Assembly: GCF_021462225.1 (NCBI RefSeq)
Contig: NC_061804.1
Coordinates: 15,062,005 to 15,126,004, forward strand
Source: Girardinichthys multiradiatus
Lineage: Eukaryota; Chordata; Actinopteri; Cyprinodontiformes; Goodeidae
Reading direction: 5' to 3'
DNA length: 64,000 nucleotides
The translations under genes and the position numbers were made by a program. Position 1 is the stretch's first letter; each line of letters begins with the position of its first letter. Below, piece after piece: positions 1 to 12,179 of this stretch. The notes under the pieces are model-generated. The model was not told the DNA's origin, made no database searches, and worked only from the letters and a program-made list of their open reading frames with translations.

Positions 1-158
1 TTATTTAAGCCCAAACTCTGGCAAAACAGAAGGCAGGCAGGCTGGGTGTATCAGAAAGTTAACAGAAGTCCAGGTCTAACAGAGCACGAGAATCGAAGGG
101 AACTTGGTGCAGGGAAGGTGACACAACAAACCAGCACTGAACTAGACTAACTAATATA

Positions 159-1724
159 CAGGTCCTTCTCAAAAAATTAGCATATTGTGATAAAGTTCAT
201 TATTTTCCATAATGTCATGATGAAAATTTAACATTCATATATTTTAGATTCATTGCAAACTAACTGAAATATTTCAGGTATTTTATTGTCTTAATATGGA
301 TGATTTTGGCATACAGCTCATGAAAACCGAAAATTCCCATCTCACAAAATTAGCATATTTCATCCGACCAATAAAAGAAAAGTGTTTTTAATACAAAAAA
401 CGTCAACCTTCAAATAGTCATGTACAGTTATGCACTCAATACTTGGTCGGGAATCCTTTTGCAGAAATGACTCCTTCAATGCGGCGTGGCATGGAGGCAA
501 TCAGCTTGTGGCACTGCTGTGGTCTTATGGAGGCCCAGGATGCTTCGATAGCGGCCTTTAGCTCATCCAGAGTGTTGGGTCTTGAGTCTCTCAACGTTCT
601 CTTCACAATATCCCACAGATTCTCTATGGGGTTCAGGTCAGGAGAGTTGGCAGGCCAATTGAGCACAGTGATACCATGGTCAGTAAACCATTTACCAGTG
701 GTTTTGGCACTGTGAGCAGGTGCCAGGTCGTACTGAAAAATGAAATCTTCATCTCCATAAAGCTTTTCAGCAGATGGAAGCATGAAGTGCTCCAAAATCT
801 CCTGATAGCTAGCTGCATTGACCCTGCCCTTGATAAAACACAGTGGACCAACACCAGCAGCTGACACGGCACCCCAGACCATCACTGACTGTGGGTACTT
901 GACACTGGACTTCTGGCATTTTGGCATTTCCTTCTCCCCAGTCTTCCTCCAGACTCTGGCACCTTGATTTCCGAATGACATGCAGAATTTGCTTTCATCC
1001 AAAAAAAGTACTTTGGACCACTGAGCAACAGTCCAGGGCTGCTTCTCTGTAGCCCAGGTCAGGCGCTTCTGCCGCTGTTTCTGGTTCAAAAGTGGCTTGA
1101 CCTGGGGAATGCGGCACCTGTAGCCCATTTCCTGCACATGCCTGTGCACGGTGGCTCTGGATGTTTCTACTCCAGACTCAGTCCACAATCTTCCTCAGGG
1201 TCCGGTCACCTCTTCTCGTTGTGCAGCGTTTTCTGCCACACTTTTTCCTTCCCACAGACTTCCCACTGAGGTGCCTTGATACAGCACTCTGGGAACAGCC
1301 TATTCGTTCCGAAATTTATTTCTGTGTCTTACCCTCTTGCTTGAGGGTGTCAATAGTGGCCTTCTGGACAGCAGTCAGGTTGGCAGTCTTACCCATGATT
1401 GGGGTTTTGAGTGATGAACCAGGCTGGGAGTTTTAAAGGCCTCAGGAATCTTTTGCAGGTGTTTAGAGTTAACTCGTTGATTCAGATGATTAGGTTCATA
1501 GCTCGTTTAGAGACCCTTTTAATGATATGCTAATTTTGTGAGATAGGAATTTTGGGTTTTCATGAGCTGTATGCCAAAATCATCCGTATTAAGACAATAA
1601 AAGACCTGAAATATTTCAGTTAGTGTGCAATGAATCTAAAATATATGAATGTTAAATTTTCATCATTACATTATGGAAAATAATGAACTTTATCACAATA
1701 TGCTAATATTTTGAGAAGGACCTG
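159..1724 (-). mobile_element. Tc1/mariner-type DNA transposon, complete ends
   Basis: Long near-identical terminal inverted repeats of about 200 bp run inward from CAGGTCCTTCTCAAAA at 159 and from its complement ending at 1724. The element is flanked by the TA duplication expected of Tc1/mariner (157-158 and 1725-1726). At about 1.57 kb with one transposase gene it has the canonical size. It sits inside LTR-like sequence, so it is the younger insertion. The transposase is broken, so this copy could move only if supplied with the enzyme from elsewhere. Confidence 0.93.
436..1396 (-). pseudogene. Tc1-like transposase, broken
   Basis: This gene would cut and paste the surrounding element. An open frame of about 250 codons (436-1188) carries the DDE catalytic core: LDESKF supplies the first Asp, the FQYDLAPAHS block the second, and [11 protein letters not shown] the Glu 34 residues later, so all three acidic residues remain. 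The N-terminal DNA-binding part is recognisable from an ATG at 1396 (begins MGKTANLTAVQKA) but has an in-frame TAA after about 26 codons, a TGA near 1184, and a frame change into the main frame. The 250-codon frame begins at TTG, so it is not a real start. The protein is also shorter than usual at this joint, suggesting a small internal deletion. Confidence 0.9.
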
Positions 1725-2479
1725 TACAGAGGGTAACAAAGGGCAAGTAATCAAAAGAACTAAGAATAGGTGTGACACGGATGCAGGTAGGCTGAAGGAA
1801 CAGGTGAAACTAATACAGAGACTAAAGCATGAGGAAAGGAACTAATTAACACGACAGTAAGCAGAACAAAACGAAACCCCTGACCAAGATAAAATAACCA
1901 AAGAAGCATAAGAAATCTAGAATAACCATGAACAGAGAAACTAGAGGAAACATAGAAACAATACCAAGCAAAGCTATAAACAACATAAATAATCACATGA
2001 AGCATAAGGAAACTAGAATAACCATGAACTAAAGTAAGCAGAGAAACTAGAGGGAACATAGGAACTACAATGACAACCTAAGAACAAACAAAGAAAACCT
2101 GAATACAAAAGTAAACCAACATAACCACACTGACTGAATAGACTAGAAAGGAAATTAGTAAACAAGAAGAGTGCAAAGGAACAATTGCCAAGACATAAAT
2201 AAATACAAAGATACTAAAAGAGAAATTAAACTAGAGAATAGAAGGAAGACAATGAACCATAATAATTACAATAACAATAATACTAATAATAAACCATACT
2301 AAGTAATAAGAGAACACCCATAAGGAAACCTAAAAGGGAAAACAATAGGAGGCGGTAGAAGGAGCAAAAGGAACTAGAGGACATGATAACAAAACCCAAA
2401 ATAGAAACAACTAAGCAAAGAGTAAACAACAAAGCCACAAACAAAGTCCAAAAAATGTCACACTCTGACAGGAGGGAAT

Positions 2480-2886
2480 TGTTGGAAAACTGTATATAAG
2501 TTATCATTGTTCAGTTTAAATCATGTTTATGTTTGAAGTTCTACTCTGGCAAAGATGATTCTTATGATTGTTTTTTAGTGTGAAAAAGGGTTTGTGGAAG
2601 GTTAAAGAATGTGGTCTGGAGTGGATCACTCCCTGGACATGACAAGCTTAAACCATATATGGGAATGACTACTCTTTTAGGTTAAAATCTCTGTAAGAAT
2701 TGGCTGAACCAATTCCCGCTTTTTTGCTTGTTGGTATGTGAGTTATAAATACAAGGTTTTTTCCTTTGTGAGAAGGAAGTTGCTGTTCTGGCAGAGGACT
2801 GTCTCACCCTTGCAAGTCAAACTTACTTGGTTCACTTGTGTCTTTAATTACACTTGTCTGTATTTATCAGCTTTCTAACTCTAACA
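2480..2886 (+). mobile_element. Probable solo LTR
   Basis: The segment begins TGTTGGA and ends TCTAACA, the short inverted TG...CA ends of an LTR. It contains a TATA-like GTTATAAATAC near 2740, about 145 bp before the end. Flanking 5-mers are GGAAT (2475-2479) and GGAAC (2887-2891), a one-mismatch target duplication. At 407 bp it is LTR-sized and has no internal retroviral sequence beside it. It almost abuts the opposite-facing LTR-like region ending at 2470. I do not recognise the family. Confidence 0.5.
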
Positions 2887-3560
2887 GGAACATTCATTGT
2901 TAATGAAATAATCATCCACCCCAGAACCTTTATATGAGTGTGACAAAAGGAAATTAAACTGTACAAGGAGAAACATCAGCTCTGCACTCTTTTTTTCAAT
3001 GGCTGATCTGGGCCACTTTATGGAGGGCCTAAAAAGCTTACTTCCATGTGAACCCTTCTATTGTGGGGGAGAGGACTCAAGGCCAGTTGCAGTGTGAGCT
3101 GGGTGGCAGGTGAGGGTAAGGGGCATGGGCCTGCTAATTTAGGTAGTCAAAAACTTCAACTTTGTTTATCCACTTTGTTGAGTGCTTAAAATATAATACA
3201 TCAGATTTGTATGTCTTTTGTATCCCGTCTGTGCTGGCATGTCACATAACTAGTTGAGTCAAAACTAGCAGAATAAAGCATTTACTGGTGGCCATAATGT
3301 ATGGAAATCAGTCAGACACCTCAGCATCCACAGTAGCACCCAACATGGCTTGTGTATCATCAGAGCCCTGTGGTTTTAAAATTTAAGGTTGATCTCTTTG
3401 CAACTGTAATGCTCTCCATGACTGATTTGTATTCCAGAGGAAGTTTTTCTGTTCATCACAGAGCTACACAATTGCCAACTGGACAAATAATAATACACAC
3501 ACTCACTCAGACCCCTGCTGGTTCCCCTGCAGTTTGCTTACTGGGTGAACAGGTCAGCAG
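2887..3560. other. No feature recognised
   Basis: AT-rich sequence with no coding signal, repeat ends or RNA gene that I can support. The 70-codon frame at 3352-3564 resembles nothing known to me. Confidence 0.5.
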
Positions 3561-3561
3561 A

Positions 3562-3770
3562 TGATGCATTCAGTTTGGGACTACACTTCATCCTGCACAA
3601 CCTCAGCCACCAGGGACATACGCCAGGATCTGTTTGTGGACTTCAACACTATTAACCCAGACATCCTCCACTAAAAGCTCACCCAGCACACAGTGCCGGC
3701 CTCTACCTTTCAGTAGATCACCAGCTTCCTGACAGACTGGCAGCAGCAGTTGAGCATCTTCTCCCGCACA
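3562..3770 (+). pseudogene. LINE reverse-transcriptase fragment (CR1/L2/Rex1 group)
   Basis: A short plus-strand stretch translates to LHFILHNLSHQG, FVDF, NTINPDIL, KLTQHTVPAS and ITSFLTD in series. This is the order found around the first catalytic Asp of LINE reverse transcriptases, and it matches the homologous part of the large LINE at 33-35 kb. The SSAF residues that normally follow FVDF are missing, and stop codons and a frame change interrupt it. It is an old fragment with no flanking LINE sequence that I can follow. Confidence 0.6.
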
Positions 3771-3849
3771 AGAACATACGTGTACTTCTGCTCTCTTATC
3801 CTTATTTTTTTTCATCTACAGTTTACATATTTTTGTGTCTCTGCTCTGT

Positions 3850-4195
3850 TCTTTCAAACCCCCAGTCGGTCGTGGCAGACGGCCGCTCACACTGAGCATG
3901 GTTCTGCAGGAGGTTTCTTTCTGTTAAAAGGGAGTTTTCCTTTCCACTGTCGCTACATGCATGCTCAGTGTGAGGGATCGCTGCAAAGTCAATGCAAGTG
4001 ACTGTCCACTGTCCAATGCTCATCCAGGAGTAAATGCTGCAAATCAATGACTTGATGGAATCTGCTGGGTTTCAGAAAGAAAAACGTATTAACCAATTTG
4101 AATAATAAACTGAATCTGACTGCACTGTTTAATAGTTTAATAGTGAGGTATTGTGCATTGGTGCTATATTAATAAAACTGAATTGAATATATTAA
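3850..4195 (+). repeat. Common teleost interspersed repeat, 3' part
   Basis: The phrases GTTCTGCAGGAGGTTTC, CTGTTAAAAGGGAGTTTTCC and the end GCTATATTAATAAAACTGAATTGAAT match a repeat I recall as very common in fish genomes, which ends in a tandem GAATT-rich tail. I cannot assign it to a LINE or SINE family with certainty. The short ORFs in it on both strands are not genes. Confidence 0.55.
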
Positions 4196-5129
4196 GTTAA
4201 TGTCAGTGCAATGTGAGCACTGGGAACTGAAGTCAAATTCCTTGTTTGTGCACACAATTGACTAAAGAAGATTATGTGCTCATTCAATTCTGCATTTTTA
4301 TCATTTTCTTTTTTCTAACCTTGTGAGATTTTCCACTCTTGGATAAGTTCAGAACCAGATGGTGCTCAAGCGCTTAAAGGTTCTGGGACTGTATCTGATT
4401 TGTTCTTATCTGGCTGTGAACTGCCTCGCGTGCTGCTGAAAATATCTGGGCCAGTTGTTCATGTCTGTTTATGCATAGCACAGCTGACCTTTGGGGATAA
4501 GGCCTCCTAGTCTGCTACACACAAAGACAGGCTGTCCACTCCCAGTGCTCGATGATGCAAGGCTTGTGTTGTAAACAAGTACTGTTAAAGGACAGACAGG
4601 AGTCTATTTTGTGCAGCTTTTTCAAAAAAAAAGTGTTAATTTATTGGATATGTGGTGCACAATAATTAAAAAAGCTGACACATGCTCATTAGTAGCAACA
4701 ACAAAAAAAAAAAAAAAAGAAACAAATCACCCCAAGATGTAATTTGATATAATGTACAACTGTGAATGGTATCTTTTTTTATCTGTAAAACTGTGGGTGT
4801 TTACACTGCATGTGCTCATGAGATGCTATGCAATAAGGAGAGCGGATTAGAAAATGAAAAATCAGTGCATAAAAAACAGAAAAATACGAACATAAATGTG
4901 GTGATATGCTGTAAAAATAATAATAGAGCAACGATAATTCAATCCATATATTTTGTTTCCTCTAATGTTTATGTATTTATACTTACTTAAATATAGATAA
5001 AGGAATAAATAAAGGACAGGAAATAAAGGATAAAAAGTTAAAAAGAAATACTGACTGTCGAGATAGTTATTTGATAATTCAATGGAAATCCAATGGAAAT
5101 AAAAAGTGTTTTTTATTTTATTTTGGTTA
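4196..5129. other. No feature recognised
   Basis: AT-rich sequence with a poly(A) run near 4704-4718. No coding or structural signal. Confidence 0.5.
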
Positions 5130-6200
5130 ATAAACTAAAAAAGTATTGACTACTTTGTCTTTACACGCATGGACTTGAGTTTTATCCCATGCTTAAGCCA
5201 TAGGGTTTAATATGAGGTTTGAGCAACCATTGCAGCTTCAACAGCTTCAACTCTTCTATTAAGGCTTTCCTGAAGGTTTACTAATGTGTTTATGGAAATT
5301 TTGGACCATTCTTTTAGAGATGCATTGGTGAGTTCAGACACTAATGTCGGAGGAGAAGGCATGGTTCAAAATGTCCGCTCCTATTCATTCCAAACATGTT
5401 TTGGTTGGTTGAGGCAGGACGCTGTGCAGGCCAGTCAAGTTCTTTCACACTACTCGCTCATCCGCTGCTTTATGGAACCTTCTTTGCGCATTGGTGCAAA
5501 GTCTTGTTGAAACAAAAAGGGGCCATCCCTAACATCTTACCTCAAAGTTGGATATTCCAAAAAGTCTTGGTTGGCTGAAGTATTACAAGTCCCTTTCAAC
5601 TGGAACTAAGATCCATTGTCAACTACTGAAAAACACCCCCAGATTTTAATTCCCCTGCATCACACTTTATACTTCTACCATGTGCCAAACACAGACTAAT
5701 CAATTAGATGCCAGACGGAGACGCAGGATTTGCCATCCCAGATAACATGATTCTACACAGCTCTGGAGTCCAATGGTGCCGTGCTTTGCATTTAACTTGG
5801 GGATGAAACCCATTTCAAGAAAACCTCTACCCACTGTTCTTGAGGTAATCTGAAAGCCACATAAAATGGGGAGTTCTGGAATTATTGACTGTGCAGAAAG
5901 CTGGCGACCTTCGAGCACTACTCATCTTAGCATTTACTGACCATGCTTTGTTATTGTATAGCTGACTTTGGAATATTTAATTGCAAGATAATCTTGCAAC
6001 TGGATTTATTATACATTTGGCATCCTAATACATTGCAGGGCTGGAATTTACTAAGCTTCTAACAACACACTATTCTGTTTAGGATGTTTCTAGAAGCAGC
6101 CTGTATACCTAGGTGCTGGATTTTGTGGCCATGGAAATGATTGGAATGCCCAAAGTATATGATTTGGATTGGTAAAGAAAAATTATGTTGGCAATATAGC
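5130..6200 (-). mobile_element. Decayed Tc1-like transposon
   Basis: The whole stretch follows, in order, a Tc1-like family known from fishes with minus-strand transposase. It runs from AAAGTATTGACTACTTTGTC at the left end, through AACAGCTTCAACTCTTCTAT, TGTGCAGGCCAGTCAAGTTC, GATGCCAGACGGAGACGC and CTGACCATGC, to TAGGTGCTGGATTTTGTGGC and the terminal GGCAATATAGC. Many indels and stops destroy the reading frame, so this is a fossil. The short element at 44652-45004 has the same termini and belongs to the same family. Confidence 0.75.
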
Positions 6201-8599
6201 TTTTCTTTCTGATAAAATATATTTTATGTCTAATATATTAAAAAAGATTTAGTGAATGGCTTTTTTCTCTTCTTTTTTTCAGAGCATTTAATCCATAACT
6301 CTGAACTCATAATCTGTGGGTTAAGAGCTCCTTTGTTAAAACTACTGTCATGCATGTTGGTATGTTGCCACATATGTTGATGTATCTAAAAAGCATTTAA
6401 TGTATATATATGAACATAAGTGTCCCCCATTTTGTATAGTGCATGAGTATTAGAATGAAGGGTTTAATATCTACAATGTGCTACTGTGTTTCTTCTATAA
6501 CTGGTTGTAGAAAAACCATTTAATGGTTCCTGATCAAATGGGAGTGACAAGTTAAAGCTCTATATAATCTGTGACTGCCCTCAAGTGTTCAAATAATTGT
6601 TCGCAAAATTAATACCAAAGTAGATTGGTCTTCCCTGCATTGGAACCACCGGCAAGCTTTCAAGTATTATTTAATGTATAGCAGAAAATCTTCAGACATC
6701 ACTAAGACACAATGCATATACACAATGGGGGTATTACCATGGTGGAGCTCAATGAGCTCAACCTTCATGTTATCGAAAACTCAGACATTCAGGCAAACAT
6801 AGGCAGCTAAGTTATAAATCTTGTGTTGTAGTTTACCCCTTGGTGTTTTCATGAGTTCAATGAAAATTCCCTTTATTATTAACCTCTTAATACTTATATC
6901 ATCTGAGATTTTCTGCTCTATTACAGCAGATCTGTGAGATCCTGAGAAGTCCTATTCAATGATGTTCATATTAAGAAACAATAAAAGATAAACTCTTTAC
7001 ATGCCAAACATTCTGAAGTATTGCTAGTATATAAAGCAATTACTTAAGGGACGTGTAATGATTAAATAAAAATAAAAGCAAAATGACTACAGTCTGTGCA
7101 TGAAAGGGGAGTCGGCCGGGAGGTGCGCAATGAAGCAACCAAAATAGAGACAGAAATTCCCAATTTCTTGATTACTTTCCACTTCTCAAAGAAGGTTTAG
7201 ACAGTGTAAAAATCATTTTAAAAACTTCCTGTCAGACATTTACAACTTCCCAATAGAATTAACATTAGAGATGCTTTTCAAAGATGGAGGGAGCTTTGCA
7301 ATAAAGTGATAAAGAGTTAAATATGTTTAATTTAAACAGGTAAACCAAAATAATTTATTGTATTTTAGCAAGTTATAAAATGTTTTTTATTTATAATAAC
7401 ATAAATAACACTTTAGATTCTTTTAATATGCTGCATTTAGAATAGGCCAGTATGGCGCTAGCTTGAGTGCTCACCAGATCCTCATTGCATGTAATGTTAG
7501 TCTGTAGTTTGAATATCAAGCTACTGTAAATGTGGTAGAGGAGGGAGGAGAATAAAATGGGATTCTTCTTACATTGTATTTAATGTAGGCTAAGTTATTA
7601 CTATAGTGTTCAGTCTTGTGCTACATCAGTCTATTGCTTTTATTTTTCAGGTCTCTATTCACAGCGCTTACCCTGCGCGTGCATGTGTGTATAGGAGGCA
7701 TGGCTTTCAGCTCCTTCAGGAGTGGAGGGGGAGCAGGGGTGGGAACTAAAGCGCTTAGATTTCAAAATCCCCTCTCTCTCTCGGACTACAACAATTAAGA
7801 TAAGCATGTTTTCTTTTATAATTAGCAGTTTGTTGAAGCTGATTATTTATTTTGTCCCATGGCTCTTAAGTAGGTTGCCAGAGCAGCAACTGTTTTGTGC
7901 TCTACCAGATGTTTTCCCTTTTTCTGTTAATAAATTCACAGTAGACCAGTTGGCAGCATTGGTCTTTAAGACCAATAATAAACAAGACCAATGCTTAAGT
8001 AGGCATTGGTCTTAAGCATTTTGAGGTGCAGAACTTTACAAAGACTGATGCCCACTGGTCTATTGTGACCTTGTAGCATGATTTTCACAGTTTTTTCCTT
8101 CTTCTAAAATAGTTCATAAACAGAGAGACACACTGACAGAAGAAGGGATAAGGGTCACAAAAACTAAAGTAGGTGTTTTCCTACATGCCACTAATTGTCT
8201 TTTAAAACTATTTGACAAATGAATCTCTTTGTCAAGCCCATCTACTCCAAATATAATGTCATACTTGTGTCTCTAAAAGGACATGTGCACCTGTTTGTGT
8301 GTGTTTGCTCTTTTTCATATAATTGACCCCGGCACCACTCACCTAGATTCAATTTAGTCTAGTTTGGAAAGGTGCACAATGCCATTCATACTCATGAATC
8401 AAAGATGATGAGAACAACAAATCTCCTCTGATTGCCAGTAGTTGACTTTAGATGTCCTTCAGAATTACTCTTTACAGTGGAGAGCAGGGACTCATGAATG
8501 CATTTGTGTTTTTTTAGGAAGGATTACGAGACCTGCTCGAAATAAAGCCATACTCTCTGTAGACTCTTCAGCATTGTACAGGTTGTATTTGGACAAATA
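6201..8599. other. No gene recognised
   Basis: AT-rich sequence without a coding signal above background. A short imperfect dyad occurs around 7965-8020, where ACCAATAATAAACAAGACCA, GCATTGGTC and similar words repeat. Frames at 7616-8015 have no recognisable domain. Confidence 0.45.
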
Positions 8600-8772
8600 T
8601 ATGTACACTATTGTTTGTCCTGTGTGTGTCTGTGTTGCCCTGCGATGGATTGGCGACCTGTCCAGGGTGTACCCTGCCTCTCGCCCGTAGACTGCTGGAG
8701 ATAGGCACCAGCTCCCTCATGACCCACTATGGAATAAGCAGTAGAAAAGATGACTTGTCATTGACTGATTGA
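8600..8772 (+). repeat. SINE 3' end (5'-truncated)
   Basis: GGCGACCTGTCCAGGGTGTACCC followed by ACTGCTGGAGATAGGCACCAG and GGAATAAGCAGTAGAAAA is the 3' half of a very common teleost short repeat. The same block occurs in the composite SINE ending at 49262, including the AAGCAGTAGAAAA(T)GA tail. The tRNA-like head is absent. The 82-codon frame over it is spurious. Confidence 0.62.
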
Positions 8773-9689
8773 ATTTCAGTCTGATGGCTATTTGATGGCC
8801 TTTGGCTAAGGATGTTTTTTTCTAGCACATAGATATGTATTACTATTCTTTTGTTAAATAAATTCAAAAAACATTTTGCTGCCAAGTTTTGAGTGAACAA
8901 TAAAGAATAGTGTGAATATAAATGAACTGATGAACTATCTTTTAAGATATTTTCCAGAAAAATATTTCCAAACAGCTGCATTTGTCTCGCTCTTAAGTAA
9001 AGGAAAAAAGTGAAGTAACTTTATTTTAGCAACCTGAATTAAGTCAGCAGCAACAGGTAGATGGGGGTTAGAACTGTGTTCCTCTTCTTCATACAGCCAG
9101 ATAAAAAAACACAGAAAACAAAGGACATTCAGACACCTTCTTGCTTCTCATAAGACTTTATGATAAAAATATTAAGTGGCTTTGAAACCAACTTCTTAAG
9201 TATACCTTAAAACCAGTAACCAGCTCATATCTGGTTTTATTTACGTAAACGTTGTCAAGAATGAAACCATCTAAAGCCCTAGAGCACTGAAGAAGTTTCT
9301 GCTACCACAAAACAGATATTTTCAGTCCATTTAAACAATCATGACAACAAATGCTAAAGTCATAACCTGCTTAAATTTGTTCAGAACAATGGGCTATTTC
9401 TTTATTTTGTTTGCTGAGTGGCTTCATTTTCAAATGAAGTATTTTAGACTTTTGCTTTTAGATGTAGTATGAAACAGAAAATATGTCAGATTGGAAGATT
9501 GACAGTGAAATTACTTGAACATTCACAACAGCATGGTCAGATCCAATCTTGTGCTGCACATAGTCAAAATAAATTATGACAAAGCTTAAACAGCAGGCAT
9601 CCGACTTCCTGACCTGTAGATTTAAAAACATTCTGCATCAACAGTATTTTTTCTTATTCACACTTCTTCATATTCTCCATTAATGCAGC
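8773..9689. other. No feature recognised
   Basis: AT-rich, no domain-bearing frame and no clear repeat boundary. Confidence 0.5.
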
Positions 9690-10815
9690 TTGTTATTCCT
9701 ATTGATAATAGGTTGGTGGACAGCCATTTTCAGATCTCTCCAGAGATGCTCAATTGGATTTAAGTCAGGGCTCTGGCTGGGCCAGTCAAGAGTGGTCACA
9801 TAGTTGTTCCCAAGCCATTCCTTTGTTATTTTAGCTGTGTGCTTAGGGTGATTTTCTTGTTGGAAGGTTAACCTTTCGGCCCACTCTGGAAGAGGTTTCC
9901 TTCCAGGATATCTCTGTACTTGGCTGCATTCATCTTTCCTTCATTTGCTACCAGTCGTCCTGTCCCTGCAGCTGAAAAACAACCCCATAGCATGATGCTG
10001 CCACCACCATGTTTCACTGTTGGCATTGTATTGGGCAGGTGATGAGCAGTGCCTGGTTTTCTCCACACATACCGCTTAGAATTAACGCCAAAAAGTAAAA
10101 ATTTAGTCTCATCAGACCAGAGAATCTTGTTTCTCATAGTCTGGGAGTCTTTCATTTGTTTTTTGGCAAACTGTGCAGGCTTTCATATGTCTTGCACTGA
10201 GGAGAGGCTTCTGTCAGGCCACCCTGCCATAAAGCCCTGACTGGTGGAGGGCTGCAGTGATAGTTGACTTTGTGGAACTTTCTCCCATCTCTCTACTGCA
10301 TCTCTGGAGCTCAGCAACAGTGATCATTGGGTTCTTCTTTACCTCTCTCACCAAGGCTCATCTCCCACAATTGTTCAGTTTGGCTGGACGGCCAGGTCTT
10401 GGAAGAGTTCTGGTCGTCCCAAACTTCTTCCATTTAAGGATTATGGAGGTCACTGTGCTCTTAGGAACCTTAAGTGCTGAAGAAATTCTTTTGTAACCTT
10501 GGCCAGATCTGTGCCTTGCCACAATTCTGTCTCTGAGCTCCTTGGGCAGTTCCTTCAACCTCATGATTCTCAGTTGATGGACAGCATGCAAGTTAAATAT
10601 GAGTGTAACAGCAAAGGGTCTGAATACTTATGACCATGTGATATTTCTTCTTTAATAAATTTGCAAAAATTTATACATTTCTGTTTTTTTCTGTCAAGAT
10701 GGGATGCTGAGTGTACATTAATGAGAAATAATATTAACTTTTTTGATCTTAGCATATGGCTACAATGGAACAAAGGGAAAAATTTAAAGGGGTCTGAATA
10801 CTTTCTGTACCCACT
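9690..10815 (-). mobile_element. Tc1-like transposon, one end missing
   Basis: The right end, running inward from TGGGTACAGAAAGTATTCAG (complement of about 10795-10815), is the terminal repeat of a fish Tc1 family, followed by the usual noncoding leader. The left end stops soon after the transposase Glu motif near 9725. The matching left inverted repeat, expected about 100-200 bp further left, is not visible, so the copy is probably truncated or rearranged there. Confidence 0.87.
9725..10591 (-). pseudogene. Tc1-like transposase, fragmented
   Basis: The helix-turn-helix half lies at 10358-10591 (KELRDRIVARHRSGQG, STVTSIILKWKKFGTT, PGRPAKLN). It leads through stops into the catalytic half at 9868-10155, where ILWSDETKF gives the first Asp and [17 protein letters not shown] the conserved core. 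A frame change near 9880 passes to a third frame with FQQENHPKH and [11 protein letters not shown]. The usual second catalytic Asp in the FQQD motif reads Glu here. At least two frame changes plus this substitution make it inactive. Confidence 0.85.
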
Positions 10816-11813
10816 TTAAATACATATGCAAGAGTTCATTCCTGCCCCTTATCAGGGTCTATACTTTTCCATTCCCCTTCCATTAGCATCTGAAGGTCAT
10901 ACTGACGGGGTCTCTGGGAGACCACAGGAATTGCAATTTCAGTAAAAGACAATTAGACAGTGACAGGACACCCCACCCCCACTGCTGACAGATTTACACA
11001 CATATCGCATAGAGCTCATTCAGTGGTGATCATTCTCCTTTCATTTTCCCAACGTCTATTCATTCCATCTGATTCCATCTGCCGTTCTCTCACACAGTCA
11101 CTCCATCTGTCCTTTTCCTCACTCTCACTGACCGCTTTACTCATTATCTCCTTAATCACTGTTGCCCACATGTGGAGGATCCCACTTTTCCAACAAGGAT
11201 ACATTTATGTGCACTAATTTAAACTGTACAGAAAATATAAACGGTAGCGGTTTTTGAAATGTTCAGCAAAGTTTTTACATTAACCATGAATAATATATTT
11301 ATGGCACTACAGTTGATTATGAACAATGTTATCTATCTCTCTACAAGACATTTATTCTAAATCTCATACATACACATTTATGTCTACATGTTATTGTATA
11401 GTTATCATTTAGATATCATTTAGATAGTTTAAATGCATAAAATTGTACATCATGTTACTATGATGTACCCAAATATTTTATAATATTTTATTTATGCTAC
11501 TTGTGCGTTCTGAAACTTGGCAAAACAAATCAATTCCTGATAAAGACATTGCACTTGATGGTAAAATGTATTTTGCTGTATTTGTCCAAAGATAAGAGGT
11601 TGGAAAGCAATTTATATGAAAAAAACAAACTAAACTTTGTCATCATACTTCAGTTTCATTTACTAAACAGTCTGAAATCCTTGCGAAGGAAGTAGAACAT
11701 TTCAAGAACCATTTTGTCACTATAGACCCCTTCTAACAATGTATTTGAATGAGATTCTAATATTGTTTCTCCCTGTTTCTGACAGTTTTAACTCTTTTTG
11801 TTATTCTTTAAAT
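10816..11813. other. No feature recognised
   Basis: Noncoding AT-rich sequence. A pyrimidine-rich stretch at 11030-11160 creates frames on both strands with no domain. Confidence 0.5.
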
Positions 11814-12035
11814 CTTACACAGTTGATTACAGCCCAACTCGACCAAATCTTAGGTACCCAGACAAGTCATCTTTGAATGACTTGGTTTTAACTAACACTC
11901 CTCATAAATATACACAATGGAATTTTCGCAAATGACTTGACTGACCATTTCGCTGTAGCACCAATCAGACAAGGCACACTCCCAAAAGAAAGACCACACA
12001 TTATATTTAAACAAGAGTTTAAGCACACACTATAC
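11814..12035 (+). pseudogene. LINE endonuclease fragment (L2-like)
   Basis: Pieces in three frames translate to QLIT, then TRPNLRYPDKSSLNDLVLTN, then GIFANDLTDHFAV. This is the C-terminal part of the apurinic-type endonuclease of LINEs, ending at the conserved SDH/TDH motif with its catalytic His. Two frame changes and a stop show decay. No RT follows; the retrovirus-like LTR begins shortly downstream. Confidence 0.6.
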
Positions 12036-12179
12036 AGAAATATGAAGAAATGGAAGAACCACCCCTTGGGTTTCCTCTAAACTTGGTTTTAAAAAGCAAA
12101 AAGGGATGCTGCATGTGCAATAGCTCAAAAATCTTCATCCCAGGTTGACTGGTAGATTTTTAGACAGTGTAGAATATAA

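Larger units (their letters stand above)
1..2470 (-). mobile_element. Gypsy-type LTR-like sequence, interrupted by a Tc1 element
   Basis: On either side of the Tc1 insertion the plus strand is purine-rich, with many AACTAGA/AACATAG-type words. Read on the minus strand this looks like the pyrimidine-rich LTRs of fish gypsy elements. A plausible minus-strand LTR start, TGTCAGAGTGTGACA, lies at 2456-2470. The other end is outside the window, so length and family are unknown. The small minus-strand reading frames in it are low-complexity artefacts. The LTR call rests on composition and one terminus only. Confidence 0.4.
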
